Source of the DNA: CAWECB01 sp963807465
GTDB taxonomy: Bacteria; Patescibacteriota; Minisyncoccia; Minisyncoccales; Minisyncoccaceae
Length of the DNA stretch: 64,000 bases
Reading direction: 5' to 3'
NCBI GenBank assembly: GCA_963807465.1
Contig: CAWECB010000002.1
Coordinates: 124,001-188,000, forward strand
The position numbers and the translations under genes were made by a program. Shown piece after piece: positions 18,226-26,393 of this stretch. A model generated the notes under the pieces. It made no database searches and had not been told where the DNA came from. It saw nothing but the letters and a program-made list of their open reading frames with translations. The first letter of the stretch is position 1; each line of letters starts with the position of its first letter.

Positions 18226-18447
18226 TTATGTCTTAATATCAAAAATCTTGCTCCTTTCCTTGAACCCTTTGACCAACTTGACACACCCTGGAGAAACATC
18301 GAAATATTCGACTAAAACTTCGATGATCCTCTTGGTCGCTTCTCCCCTTACTGGAGCTTCGCAAACATAGACCTCGAATTCATCCTTTTCTTTCTTGATC
18401 ACCTTTTCTTCCTTTGCACAAGGAAAGGCTTTTACCTTAATCAGCAT
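18226..18447 (-). CDS. DUF167 family protein (YggU-like)
   Basis: A 73-residue protein of the DUF167 family: a MLIKVKAFP opening, APVRGEATKRIIEVL in the centre and a closing KLVKGFKERSKIFDI. The family is widespread with no established function. It overlaps the end of the uracil-DNA glycosylase gene by 11 bases. Confidence 0.85.
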   Translation of the reverse strand: MLIKVKAFPCAKEEKVIKKEKDEFEVYVCEAPVRGEATKRIIEVLVEYFDVSPGCVKLVKGFKERSKIFDIKT

Positions 18448-19015
18448 ATCCCTTTAATGTTTGAAAATCTTTCTTTAAGACGTTGTACATGTTCGGATTG
18501 TAGACCGAAACGGCCGGATGATAGAAAGGAACAACCTTTTTTCCTTTCCCCTCAAACATTTTACCGTGTATCTTGCTTATAACATCAATTTTGTTCTCTA
18601 AACCGAATTTTTCCATTACGAACCTCATCGAATACCTGCCCAGAGGAGAAATGATTTCCGGGTTTATGATCTCGATCTGCCTCTCGATGTATTTTGAACA
18701 AGTTTTAATTTCCTTTTCCTCCGGATCACGATTTGCGGGCGGTCTGCACTTTATGATATTCGCGATGTACACCGATTCCCTATCTATGCCCACGGATTTC
18801 AAAAGTTCGTCCAATACTTTTCCCGATCTACCGCAGAAAGGGGTACCTGTCAAATCCTCGTTCTTTCCCGGAGCCTCGCCTATGAACATTATCCTAGCCT
18901 TGTGGTTACCCTGTCCGATTACCGGAAATTTCCTGTTCTTATATAAAGAACATCTCTTGCACAATAAAACTTCTTCCTTTATCTTCAATAGTTCCTTGTC
19001 TGCCTTGGTTGCCAT
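18437..19015 (-). CDS. Type 4 uracil-DNA glycosylase (Fe-S)
   Basis: A 192-residue enzyme that removes uracil from DNA. CKRCSLY near residue 18 starts the four-cysteine Fe-S cluster; GEAPGKNEDLTGTPF is the catalytic segment of family 4, CGRSGKVLDELL follows, then RPPANRDP and the final HPAVS. The remaining two cysteines lie in KCRPP and TCSKY. Family 4 enzymes are common in bacteria lacking the standard Ung. Confidence 0.92.
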   Translation of the reverse strand: MATKADKELLKIKEEVLLCKRCSLYKNRKFPVIGQGNHKARIMFIGEAPGKNEDLTGTPFCGRSGKVLDELLKSVGIDRESVYIANIIKCRPPANRDPEEKEIKTCSKYIERQIEIINPEIISPLGRYSMRFVMEKFGLENKIDVISKIHGKMFEGKGKKVVPFYHPAVSVYNPNMYNVLKKDFQTLKGYAD

Positions 19016-19048
19016 ATATATGTGATTCTATCACGATTTCATTAAATC

Positions 19049-19074
19049 AAAAAGCCCCGAGAGTGGGGCTTTTT
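19049..19074 (-). terminator. Terminator after the FKBP gene
   Basis: Arms AAAAAGCCCC and GGGGCTTTTT around GAGAGT, directly after the FKBP stop codon, with a T run on either strand. Confidence 0.88.
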
Positions 19075-19084
19075 ATCAACCAAT

Positions 19085-19546
19085 CTAGTTTATCTTCAGT
19101 AAATCCACTTCGAATATTAGAGTGGAATTGGCGGGAATAGTTCCGATGTTTCTGTCCCCGTAGCCTAAGCTGGCAGGAATCGTAAGCCTCCTCTTTTCTC
19201 CAATTTTCATTCCGACTAATCCTTGATCCCACCCTTGGATTACCTGTCCGGCCCCCAAAGTAAAAGAAAAGGGCTGGTTGCGGTCGATACTGGAATCAAA
19301 CTTGGTTCCGTTCTCAAGCGTTCCTACATAGTTGACGGTTAAAACATCTCCATTCTTCGTTTCGGCTCCCTGCCCTTGTTGCAATACTTCTATTTTTACT
19401 TCGTCCATCTTGTTTGTATTATTCGAATTATTGGACACAGTGTTCTCGTTCGTCGGCGCTGCGGTTTCCCTCGGCTTGATTATGAAATAGAACGCCAAAA
19501 CAACGGCAATCAATAGGATTATTATGATAATAATATTCTTTTTCAT
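19085..19546 (-). CDS. FKBP-type peptidyl-prolyl isomerase, membrane-anchored
   Basis: 153 residues. One N-terminal membrane segment, a short Asn-rich linker, then a single FKBP domain from about residue 50 with VTVNYVGTLENG-like VNYVGTLENG, FDSS, VIQGWDQGL, IPASLGYG and LIFEVDLL, the binding-pocket motifs. It helps proline-limited folding of proteins outside the membrane. It follows the SIMPL gene by eight bases. Confidence 0.92.
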   Translation of the reverse strand: MKKNIIIIIILLIAVVLAFYFIIKPRETAAPTNENTVSNNSNNTNKMDEVKIEVLQQGQGAETKNGDVLTVNYVGTLENGTKFDSSIDRNQPFSFTLGAGQVIQGWDQGLVGMKIGEKRRLTIPASLGYGDRNIGTIPANSTLIFEVDLLKIN

Positions 19547-19554
19547 GTCCGTAT

Positions 19555-20358
19555 CTATTGAATCTGATAAGAAATGTTGACGGTTGCCTGGATCTTATTC
19601 TCTCCGACCGATATTTGAAGATTGGATCCTGTGCCAGTCGTAACAGCCGAAGTGGCATAGACGGGAGCGTAGTATGACTCCGTATAGCTCACAACATTGC
19701 CCAATTTCACTCCCAAACTCTTGGCAATAGCTGTCGCTCTGGCCTTAGCCTGGGTAATAGCCAAATCCCTCGCCTGTTGCTTATAATCGTCCTCCTTACC
19801 GACAATGAAGGTAAGTCCGCTTACCTGGCTGGCTCCGGCGGTAATAGCTCCTTGTATTACGTTTCCAATCTGGTCGTTATTCCTTATATTCACCTGAACG
19901 GATTGTGTCGCCTGATAACTGGTAATCACCCTCTTGCCCAGGGGGTATAGAGTCAAGTCTATCCCCTTCGTTTGCCACTGGTACTGAGGATAAATATTGA
20001 AGTCAACCGTCTGCATGTCTGCATCGGCGACTCCCTGCCTCTTTAGGAAATCTAAGATGCTATTAGTTGAATTTGAGTTGTTCCTTAGGGCATCCGCAAT
20101 ATTGGTATTTTGCGTAATAGTTGTAAATGTAACCTCTGCCGTGTCCGGAACCGCATAAACCGTTCCAGTCTCGGAAATATTTATCGTATTCTGGGAATTA
20201 GTACTGGCTCCTATGTATTTCGTTTCTTTTGATGTTTTTTGGATCCCGACAAACGCATAAAAGGTCAAAACGAGAAGAAAAATGATTCCTATGACCATCA
20301 ATATCTTCAATATTATGTTATCGTTCTTGGGATCGCTTTCAAAGTATTGTGCTTCCAT
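19555..20358 (-). CDS. SIMPL-domain (DUF541) membrane-anchored protein
   Basis: 267 residues: a cytoplasmic N-terminus, one membrane segment (about 18-40), then a DUF541 domain with ISETGTVYAVPDTAEV, the typical repeated residues of the family, and QAKARATAIAKSLG. SIMPL proteins are exported oligomeric proteins of unclear function. A second one is encoded at 55.9-56.6 kb. Linked to the FKBP gene downstream. Confidence 0.85.
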   Translation of the reverse strand: MEAQYFESDPKNDNIILKILMVIGIIFLLVLTFYAFVGIQKTSKETKYIGASTNSQNTINISETGTVYAVPDTAEVTFTTITQNTNIADALRNNSNSTNSILDFLKRQGVADADMQTVDFNIYPQYQWQTKGIDLTLYPLGKRVITSYQATQSVQVNIRNNDQIGNVIQGAITAGASQVSGLTFIVGKEDDYKQQARDLAITQAKARATAIAKSLGVKLGNVVSYTESYYAPVYATSAVTTGTGSNLQISVGENKIQATVNISYQIQ

Positions 20359-20400
20359 TTTTTTGAAAAATTAACTTGATTATTATCGACCTTTTAATTA

Positions 20401-20722
20401 CTAACTGATCTTGGATCCGGGGACTATTTCCCGCTCTGGAACCAAAACCGATAAATCATCGCTGTCTTTGACTGCAAGAATCATTCCTTGGCTCTCCATG
20501 TTAAACATTATTTTCGGCTCAAGGTTGACTACCAGAACCACGCTTTTGCCGACCAGGTCTTCGGGAGCGTAAAACTTGGCTATTCCCGCAAGTATTTGCC
20601 TCTTTTCCTCCCCCAAATCAATTTGAAGCTTCAAAAGTTTTTCCGACTCCTCATATCTTCTCCGCCTCAATTATCTTTCCCACCCTCAAGTCCACTTTCT
20701 CAAATTCTTCGAAGTTAATCAT
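20401..20722 (-). CDS. Stand-alone tRNA-binding domain (MetG C-terminal/CsaA type), frameshifted
   Basis: An OB-fold tRNA-binding protein of about 107 residues. The start MINFEEFEKVDLRVGKI lies in one frame (20,722 down to about 20,650), and EESEKLLKLQIDLG to the stop in the next; the typical LVGKSVVLVVNLEP and SQGMILA follow. One missing base restores the frame. Such domains occur at the end of methionyl-tRNA synthetase or alone as MetG beta or CsaA-like proteins. The in-frame TGA is not a recoding site, as the downstream family sequence is in the other frame. Confidence 0.82.
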
Positions 20723-20725
20723 ATT

Positions 20726-21103
20726 CTATTTCGATTTCCACAACAAGTGGATATTGCAATATTCCCTCGCAGTGACATCTCCCTTAACCATGAATTCCGC
20801 TTCCGGCTTGTCTCCCGGTTTCAAGAATTTTTTCTGTATCTTTCCCTCGGCGTCGGTAATCTCAATCCATTCGATGTAATGAGTATCAATCATCGGATGA
20901 GGAACCGAGCCCACCTTGACCAAAACTCCCCCAGAAATCTTCTCGATTACGGGAACATGCTTCTCCATACCATCATCTTCGGTCTTTTCTTCCAAGGGGT
21001 CCATGGGCTGCCCGCAACAGACGAGAGTTCCGTCGCCAGCGTGCAAAACTTCAATAATCATTCCGCAGATTGCGCATTTGTATATTTGTTTTTGTTCCGC
21101 CAT
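20726..21103 (-). CDS. Desulfoferrodoxin / superoxide reductase
   Basis: A 125-residue enzyme that reduces superoxide to peroxide without releasing oxygen, typical of anaerobes. The N-terminal desulforedoxin-like part has CAIC and CCGQ for the structural iron. The catalytic part has KHVPVIE, VPHPMIDTHYIEWIE and EYCNIHLLWK, giving the four His and one Cys of the reactive iron. The start at MAEQKQIYKC is chosen over an ATG 39 bases upstream because family members begin there. It fits the oxygen-sensitive hydrogenase of the window. Confidence 0.94.
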   Translation of the reverse strand: MAEQKQIYKCAICGMIIEVLHAGDGTLVCCGQPMDPLEEKTEDDGMEKHVPVIEKISGGVLVKVGSVPHPMIDTHYIEWIEITDAEGKIQKKFLKPGDKPEAEFMVKGDVTAREYCNIHLLWKSK

Positions 21104-21160
21104 ACGTTTAGATAATCTATTATTATATGCATATTCTAACACTGAAGGGAAAATAAGAAA

Positions 21161-21181
21161 AGAGCCCCCAACGGGGCTCCC
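21161..21181 (-). terminator. Terminator after the RRM gene
   Basis: Arms AGAGCCCC and GGGGCTCC around CAAC, 14 bases after the stop codon, followed on the minus strand by a TTTTCTTATTTT stretch. Confidence 0.78.
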
Positions 21182-21194
21182 TTTAAATCGAAGA

Positions 21195-21470
21195 TTATTC
21201 TTCTCCTCCGAAAGATTTCTCCTTCATCGGCCTAGCTTCATCAACGATGACCTTTCTTCCTTCCACCTCTTTTCCATTGAACATTTCTTTAGCCTTAGCA
21301 GCTTCGTCTTCGGAAGCCATTTCTACGAAACCAAAGCCTTTTGATCTCTTTGAAAACTTGTCTACAATGATAGATGCATTTTCTACATTTCCGGCCGCCG
21401 AGAACATGTCCTTTAGGCTAGCATCGGTTGTAGAGTAAGGAAGATTTCCTACGTATAGTTTCTTTTCCAT
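21195..21470 (-). CDS. RNA-binding protein with one RRM domain
   Basis: A 91-residue single RRM. RNP2 is LYVGNL at the start and RNP1 is KGFGFVEM near residue 45, both with the aromatic residues that stack on RNA. Bacterial RRM proteins of this size bind single-stranded RNA and are often cold-induced. A promoter at 21,556-21,584 would give an mRNA leader of about 80 bases, which is common for cold-shock genes. Confidence 0.92.
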   Translation of the reverse strand: MEKKLYVGNLPYSTTDASLKDMFSAAGNVENASIIVDKFSKRSKGFGFVEMASEDEAAKAKEMFNGKEVEGRKVIVDEARPMKEKSFGGEE

Positions 21471-21555
21471 TTTACTTTGAAATGAATTGATTAATTAACG
21501 ACCTACTCTCACTAACATTGTAGAGAAGAGCACGCACTTATTAGTGTCAACAACA

Positions 21556-21584
21556 AGAATACACCGAAATCGCCCGAATGTCAA
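21556..21584 (-). promoter_or_regulatory. Likely promoter of the RRM gene
   Basis: TTGACA (21,584-21,579), 17 bases, TATTCT (21,561-21,556) on the minus strand. A second TTGACA lies at 21,550-21,545 without a well-spaced -10. Confidence 0.5.
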
Positions 21585-21647
21585 ATGAGATTTCCACAGA
21601 ACTAATCTATGTGATATCATAGAAGCGTTCAAAAAATAAATAAAAAA

Positions 21648-22307
21648 ATGAATATAAAAATAAAAGATCCCGTAAGCGGAATAAGTCATCTATTGGGAGC
21701 GATATTATCAATATTCGGAACCGTAGTTTTGATATACTTGGCAGCAAAGGAAGACAAAGTAATCCATGTTGTTTCTTTCGCCGTCTTTGGCGCAAGCATG
21801 ATATTCCTATACACCTCAAGCGCCATATATCATTTATTCGGCCACTCCCCAGAAGAAGTCGATATCTACAGAAAGATAGACCATGCCATGATATATATCC
21901 TGATAGCCGGAACATACACCCCCTTTTGCCTCATAGCCTTAAGAGGATTATGGGGTTACCCGACCATAATTGTCATTTGGCTTTTGGCCTTAGCCGGGAT
22001 ATCAACCGTTTTCTTCAAGGCTTTCTGGGCCCACGTTCCGAGATGGATTGCTACCGCACTATACATTGTAATGGGATGGCTTTCTCTAATAATAATCTGG
22101 CCCATGTATAAAGCTATAGGACTAAGTCCGGTATTATGGCTCTTGGCCGGAGGAATAGCGTATACCGTTGGAGCAATAATATATGCCAAAAAGCAACCTA
22201 ATTTCTGGAAAGGATTCGGATTCCACGAACTTTTCCATATCTTAGTACTTTTAGGAACAATGTGCCATTTCTGGGCCATTTACAAGTATCTCCTGCCAGT
22301 GGTATAA
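21648..22307 (+). CDS. Hemolysin III family membrane protein (PAQR type)
   Basis: 219 residues with seven membrane segments. ISHLLGA near the N-terminus, SSAIYHLF in the third helix and FHELFHILVLLG near the end hold the conserved His, Asp and Ser residues of the HlyIII/PAQR family, thought to bind a metal. The family name comes from a Bacillus hemolysin, but most members are not toxins; a hydrolase role on membrane lipids is proposed. Transcribed away from the RRM gene. Confidence 0.92.
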   Translation: MNIKIKDPVSGISHLLGAILSIFGTVVLIYLAAKEDKVIHVVSFAVFGASMIFLYTSSAIYHLFGHSPEEVDIYRKIDHAMIYILIAGTYTPFCLIALRGLWGYPTIIVIWLLALAGISTVFFKAFWAHVPRWIATALYIVMGWLSLIIIWPMYKAIGLSPVLWLLAGGIAYTVGAIIYAKKQPNFWKGFGFHELFHILVLLGTMCHFWAIYKYLLPVV

Positions 22308-22336
22308 GAATAAATATAAGATAAAACTACAAACAT

Positions 22337-22747
22337 ATGCCAAAAGTAGCAACTATCATAAAATGCATAGACTATAGGCAGAACGGATTCTTCAAGGAAT
22401 GGCTAAGAGAGAACTGTATAGAAGACAGCGACATTATTTCCGTCGCCGGATCAATCAAAGAGCTGGCTGGGGACAATGAAACGATAAAGAATTGGCTATT
22501 AAATATGATTGAAATATCCCATGTCTCCCACGGATCTAATGAAATCGTCTTGACAGCCCATAGCACTTGCAAAGATTACAGGATAGACGACGAAAAAAAA
22601 GAAAAAATCATACAAGTAGGAGACATGAGAAAAGCGGAAGCCCTAATCAAGGAAAGATTCCCAGGAATAAAAGTGATAAAATTCTGGCTCAAACTCCGGG
22701 GCGACCACGAGAATACGACTGGGATAGACTTCGTTCCCGTTGATTAA
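22337..22747 (+). CDS. Beta-carbonic-anhydrase-like protein
   Basis: A 136-residue protein with CIDYR near residue 10 and HSTCKDY near residue 73. These match the zinc-binding CxDxR and HxxC motifs of beta carbonic anhydrases. It is much shorter than typical members (about 200 residues), so activity is not certain. If active, it would interconvert CO2 and bicarbonate; bicarbonate is the substrate of the biotin carboxylase at 43.5-45.0 kb. It follows the hemolysin III gene by 29 bases and shares its terminator. Confidence 0.68.
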   Translation: MPKVATIIKCIDYRQNGFFKEWLRENCIEDSDIISVAGSIKELAGDNETIKNWLLNMIEISHVSHGSNEIVLTAHSTCKDYRIDDEKKEKIIQVGDMRKAEALIKERFPGIKVIKFWLKLRGDHENTTGIDFVPVD

Positions 22748-22748
22748 T

Positions 22749-22775
22749 AAAAAAGAGGCCGAAAGGCTTCTTTTT
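22749..22775 (+). terminator. Terminator after the carbonic-anhydrase-like gene
   Basis: Arms AAAAAGAGGCC and GGCTTCTTTTT around GAAA, right after the stop codon. Confidence 0.85.
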
Positions 22776-22818
22776 GATTCGACAAAAAATAAAAATAAGG
22801 GCGCATTGAACACCCCTT

Positions 22819-24615
22819 TTATTTCCCCAGTTTTCTCTTCTGCCTTATCCTCTCTATGTCCGAAAGGAATTGCTTCCTCAGCCTAATATTGTCCGGCGTA
22901 ATTTCCAAGTATTCGTCTTCGTTCATTATGCTTAATCCTCTCTCGAGAGTAACCCGAACCGGAGGCGTTAATTTTATCGCCTCATCGGAGCCCGATGCCC
23001 TCATATTCGACAATTCTTTTCCTTTGGTAGGATTTACGGTCAGATCATTCCCCTTAGAAACGTTTCCGATAACCATTCCTTCATAGACTTCTTCGGCGTG
23101 ACCGACATACAATGTTCCCCTTTCCTGTAAACCCCAAAGTGAAAACCCCGAAGTCTTGCCAGTAACCATGGAAACCATCGAACCGACGGATCTCTTTTCT
23201 ATTTCCCCAACATACGGCCTGAAACCTATTACCCGGCTCGATAAAATACCTTCTCCGCGCGTATCCATGACGAATTCTGGCTTGTATCCCAATAATCCCC
23301 TCGTGGGCATCTCAAAGACGATCCTGGTATGCGACTGTTCCGGCCTCATTTCGGTCATCAAGCCTTTCCTTTTAGAAATCTTTTCAATAACGACTCCCGA
23401 CATTTCATCCGGAACATCGATTATGACCTCCTCAAAAGGCTCGAGCTTATGCCCGTTTTCTTCCTTGATGATTACCTGCGGCTGGCTCACCTGCAATTCG
23501 AATCCCTCCCTCCTCATCTTTTCCAGAAGAATAGCGATATGTAATTCTCCCCTTCCGTAAACCTTATAATGGTCGGTCGAAGAAAAGTCTATCTTCAGCC
23601 CGACGTTAATTTCCAGCTCCTTTTCCAGTCTCTCCCTTATCTGCCTGTTCGTGACGAATTTGCCATCCCTACCTGCAAAAGGAGAATTGTTGACGAGGAA
23701 ATTCAACGAAATGGTCGGCTCGTCGATCTGAATGACGGGAAGGGCTTCCTGGTCCGGATTTTCACAGATAGTTTCCCCGATGAATATATCCGATATCCCG
23801 GCGATCATGACTACGTCTCCCGCACTAGCTTCTTCGGCATCCCTCCTGTCAAGGCCGTAAAAAGTATATATCTTGATAATCTTTCCTTTCCTGATCTCGT
23901 CCTTAATGCCTTTGACGTAAACCTCAGATCCGTTTTTAATCGTCCCCTCATATATCCTGCAAACAGCTAATCTTCCCAAGAAGTTATCGTAAGCAAGATT
24001 GAAAGGCTGGGCCCTCAAGGGCTTATTCACTAATTCTTCTGAAGATGCCACGGAAACCTTTTCCAATATCAAATCCAATAAGGGGGTTAGATCCTTTGAT
24101 TCATCCGACATGTTATGCTTGGCTATGCCGTCTCTGCCATTGGCGTAAATAACGCTGAAATCAAGCTGTTGATCATTGGCTCCCAGATCGAGGAACAGTT
24201 CAAATACCATGTCTTTCACCTCTTCGGGCCTGGCTGCCGGCTTGTCTATCTTGTTTATAACGACGATGGGTTTCAATCCCAACTCCAAGGACTTCTTCAG
24301 AACGAACTTAGTCTGTGGCATGGGACCTTCCTGGGCATCAACGACCAGGAGTACCGAGTCAATTGATCTCAAAACACGCTCCACTTCAGAGCCGAAATCA
24401 GCATGGCCCGGAGTATCCACGATGTTAATCTTGGTATCTTTGTAAAAGATGGAGGCATTCTTCGAATAGATGGTAATGCCTCTTTCCTTTTCCAATTCAT
24501 TTGTGTCCATCGTAAATCCTTCTTCGGCCACTCCCGTCTGCTTCATTAAAGCATCCGTTAAAGTAGTCTTGCCGTGGTCTACGTGAGCGATGATTGCTAT
24601 ATTCCTTATTTCCAT
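22819..24615 (-). CDS. typA: Ribosome-associated GTPase TypA/BipA
   Basis: A 598-residue translational GTPase. The N-terminus has AHVDHGKTTL (P-loop), RGITI, DTPGHADFG and NKIDKP, the G1-G4 motifs; EF-G-like domains II, III and V and the family-specific C-terminal part follow. It binds ribosomes, helps subunit assembly, and is needed under stress or low temperature. Length is normal. An imperfect hairpin at 22,792-22,824 around its stop codon may end the transcript. Confidence 0.96.
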   Translation of the reverse strand: MEIRNIAIIAHVDHGKTTLTDALMKQTGVAEEGFTMDTNELEKERGITIYSKNASIFYKDTKINIVDTPGHADFGSEVERVLRSIDSVLLVVDAQEGPMPQTKFVLKKSLELGLKPIVVINKIDKPAARPEEVKDMVFELFLDLGANDQQLDFSVIYANGRDGIAKHNMSDESKDLTPLLDLILEKVSVASSEELVNKPLRAQPFNLAYDNFLGRLAVCRIYEGTIKNGSEVYVKGIKDEIRKGKIIKIYTFYGLDRRDAEEASAGDVVMIAGISDIFIGETICENPDQEALPVIQIDEPTISLNFLVNNSPFAGRDGKFVTNRQIRERLEKELEINVGLKIDFSSTDHYKVYGRGELHIAILLEKMRREGFELQVSQPQVIIKEENGHKLEPFEEVIIDVPDEMSGVVIEKISKRKGLMTEMRPEQSHTRIVFEMPTRGLLGYKPEFVMDTRGEGILSSRVIGFRPYVGEIEKRSVGSMVSMVTGKTSGFSLWGLQERGTLYVGHAEEVYEGMVIGNVSKGNDLTVNPTKGKELSNMRASGSDEAIKLTPPVRVTLERGLSIMNEDEYLEITPDNIRLRKQFLSDIERIRQKRKLGK

Positions 24616-24687
24616 ATTTAAAAAATCCTGCCAAGAAAGCAGAAAGCTTTTATTAAGAAGAGTATAGAATAGAAATGATAATTTGTC

Positions 24688-24716
24688 AAAAAAACACAGC
24701 CCCGGCGGAGCTGTTT
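24688..24716 (-). terminator. Strong terminator after the cysteine-rich gene
   Basis: On the minus strand a GC-rich hairpin (ACAGCTCC paired with GGGGCTGT) starts at the stop codon of the cysteine-rich gene and is followed by seven T's. Confidence 0.85.
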
Positions 24717-24954
24717 AACAATGTTTCAAGAAAATATCTCTAGCAGAGAAGCGAGAATTTTTTATGCAATGCGTATTCTTACAACCTTCGCAGTTATTGT
24801 AATTTAAACAGTTATAACCCCCATTTAAACAAAGGGTATTCTTACATCTATCGCATCCAATGTATGTGCTATGAAGACTGCATTTCTCGTTCCTGCAGGC
24901 CAAGCAACACATAACACACTGTCTTAGGGTCATAAAATGCAACATGCTGTCCAA
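24715..24954 (-). CDS. Small cysteine-rich protein (about 80 residues), function unknown
   Basis: The frame is open from 25,077, but the likely start is TTG at 24,954, eight bases after a strong AAGGGGG ribosome site; GTG at 24,963 and ATG at 24,945 are alternatives. The product holds 13 cysteines in about 80 residues, in pairs and spaced sets such as CVMCCLAC, CDRCKNTLC and CEGCKNTHC, which look like a twofold repeat. There is no signal peptide. It has its own promoter and terminator. Metal binding (zinc ribbon or metallothionein-like) or Fe-S binding is likely; I do not recognise the family. Confidence 0.6.
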   Translation of the reverse strand: MDSMLHFMTLRQCVMCCLACRNEKCSLHSTYIGCDRCKNTLCLNGGYNCLNYNNCEGCKNTHCIKNSRFSARDIFLKHC

Positions 24955-24993
24955 TTTTCTCACCCCCTTAAAAAGATTAAAACTACTATAATC

Positions 24994-25021
24994 TATATTA
25001 ACCTTATTTAATATTTGGTCA
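24994..25021 (-). promoter_or_regulatory. Promoter of the cysteine-rich gene (TTGACC-16-TAATAT)
   Basis: On the minus strand TTGACC, 16 bases, TAATAT. The same -10 and spacing occur in the rpmB and tRNA-Pro promoters. It lies between the helicase terminator and the gene start. The position is given to within a few bases. Confidence 0.6.
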
Positions 25022-25043
25022 AGATTTGCATATTTATATAAAT

Positions 25044-25067
25044 AAAAACCGGCTAAGCCGGTTTTTT
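25044..25067 (-). terminator. Terminator after the DEAD-box helicase gene
   Basis: Arms AAAACCGGC and GCCGGTTTT around TAA, with T runs on both strands, just after the helicase stop codon. Confidence 0.88.
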
Positions 25068-25069
25068 CA

Positions 25070-26260
25070 TTAAACAAAGGTAATCGCCTCTCCTTTCTTC
25101 TTACCCCTTCCCGTCCTTCCTATTCTGTGGACGTAATCGTCATAGGTCGCGGGGATGTCGTAGTTAATGACATGGGTGATATTATCGATATCTAGACCCC
25201 TGGCTGCCACATCGGTTGCCACCAGTATCTTCCCCTGGCTTCCTTTGAAGAAATCTATCGCTCTTTTTCTTTTTGATTGCGTCTTGTCCCCATGTATTGA
25301 CTCCGCTCTGAATCCTTTTTGTATTAAATCTTTGGAAAGCCTCTCCACTCCATGCTTTGTTTTGCCGAAGATAAGAACCTTATTGAAATTGTCTTTCTTA
25401 AGGAGATTGCACAAAACCTCTATTTTCTTACCGTCTCCCACCTTAACGATGTCCTGATTAATATTATTAGAAGCTTCTCTAGTTTTTACGGAAATCTTAA
25501 TAGGATCTTTCAAGAATTTTCTTGCAAGCGCGTCTATCTCGTCAGGAATGGTTGCCGAGAAAAGCAACGACTGCTTCTGCTCAGGCATCTGCTCCATTAG
25601 ATACTTCATGTCATCGACAAAGCCCATATCAAGCATCCTATCCGCCTCGTCCAGAACAATCGTCTTGAAGCGCGACATGTCCAAGGACTTTCTCTGAACC
25701 AAATCTTTAATTCTGCCAGGAGTGCCGATAACAAAATCATTATTCCTTTTCAAGTTGTGGAATTGAGCACCCATGCTCGTTCCGCCTATACAGATAACGG
25801 AGAACAAGTTCAGTCCAACAGAGAACTCTTTTAGTTCTTTCTCTATCTGAAGAGCCAGTTCCCTTGTGGGAACGATGATTATCGTTTTATTCTCCCTCTT
25901 TAAAAGATACTTATTGATAGTCGGCACCAAAAAGGCTGCCGTTTTGCCTGTGCCGGTATTAGCCACTCCGACAACATCCTTACCATCCAAAATCAAAGGT
26001 ATGATTTTGTCCTGAATCGGGGTCGGGTCTTGGTACCCCTTGCGCGCGATATTGTTCTTTAATCTTGAATCTATCTTGAAATCGGCGAATTTATTAACAG
26101 GCTTGTAGATTATCTCCTCTTCAATTGAAGTACTTTTTTGGACGAATCTGGAAATGTCTATCTTGTTAGCCGAAAATCCGCCTTTCTTCTTGGAAAAGTT
26201 TTTTCTAAAAGCCGGACGTGGTCCAAACCTGCTATTTCTTTTGAATCTATTGTTTTGCAT
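25070..26260 (-). CDS. DEAD-box ATP-dependent RNA helicase
   Basis: 396 residues: a basic, Gly/Arg/Phe-rich N-terminal tail of about 40, then the two RecA-like domains with the Q motif (QDPTPIQDKII), ANTGTGKTAAF, PTRELALQ, DEAD, SAT and the C-terminal HRIGRTGR. It ends soon after the last motif, without a long C-terminal tail. Such helicases unwind RNA during ribosome assembly or mRNA decay. A promoter and a terminator-like hairpin lie in the leader (26,275-26,359), suggesting control of read-through. Confidence 0.95.
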   Translation of the reverse strand: MQNNRFKRNSRFGPRPAFRKNFSKKKGGFSANKIDISRFVQKSTSIEEEIIYKPVNKFADFKIDSRLKNNIARKGYQDPTPIQDKIIPLILDGKDVVGVANTGTGKTAAFLVPTINKYLLKRENKTIIIVPTRELALQIEKELKEFSVGLNLFSVICIGGTSMGAQFHNLKRNNDFVIGTPGRIKDLVQRKSLDMSRFKTIVLDEADRMLDMGFVDDMKYLMEQMPEQKQSLLFSATIPDEIDALARKFLKDPIKISVKTREASNNINQDIVKVGDGKKIEVLCNLLKKDNFNKVLIFGKTKHGVERLSKDLIQKGFRAESIHGDKTQSKRKRAIDFFKGSQGKILVATDVAARGLDIDNITHVINYDIPATYDDYVHRIGRTGRGKKKGEAITFV

Positions 26261-26274
26261 ATTTTAATTAAAAA

Positions 26275-26304
26275 GGCGGAATCCCTTAATACAGAGACTC
26301 CGCC
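26275..26304 (-). promoter_or_regulatory. Terminator-like hairpin in the leader of the helicase gene
   Basis: On the minus strand GGCGGAGTC pairs with GATTCCGCC (one mismatch) and is followed by TTTTT, only 15 bases before the helicase start codon. Because a promoter lies just upstream (26,331-26,359), it sits in the helicase mRNA leader and could attenuate it. It could also simply end the small membrane-protein transcript coming from 26,394-26,501. Confidence 0.6.
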
Positions 26305-26330
26305 CTCAGTATCTCAATATTTACAATATA

Positions 26331-26359
26331 ACTATATTACATTTCTGATAATTTGTCAA
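26331..26359 (-). promoter_or_regulatory. Promoter of the DEAD-box helicase gene
   Basis: TTGACA (26,359-26,354), 17 bases, TATAGT (26,336-26,331) on the minus strand. The predicted leader is about 65 bases. Confidence 0.6.
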
Positions 26360-26393
26360 CCTTTTCGATCAAGAAATCATTCAGTTCCAATTG

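Noticed and set aside
20640..20660. In-frame TGA in the tRNA-binding protein as UGA-glycine recoding
   Set aside because: Reading through TGA as Gly does not reach the family sequence, which lies in another frame. Other genes end normally at TGA, so the standard code is used.
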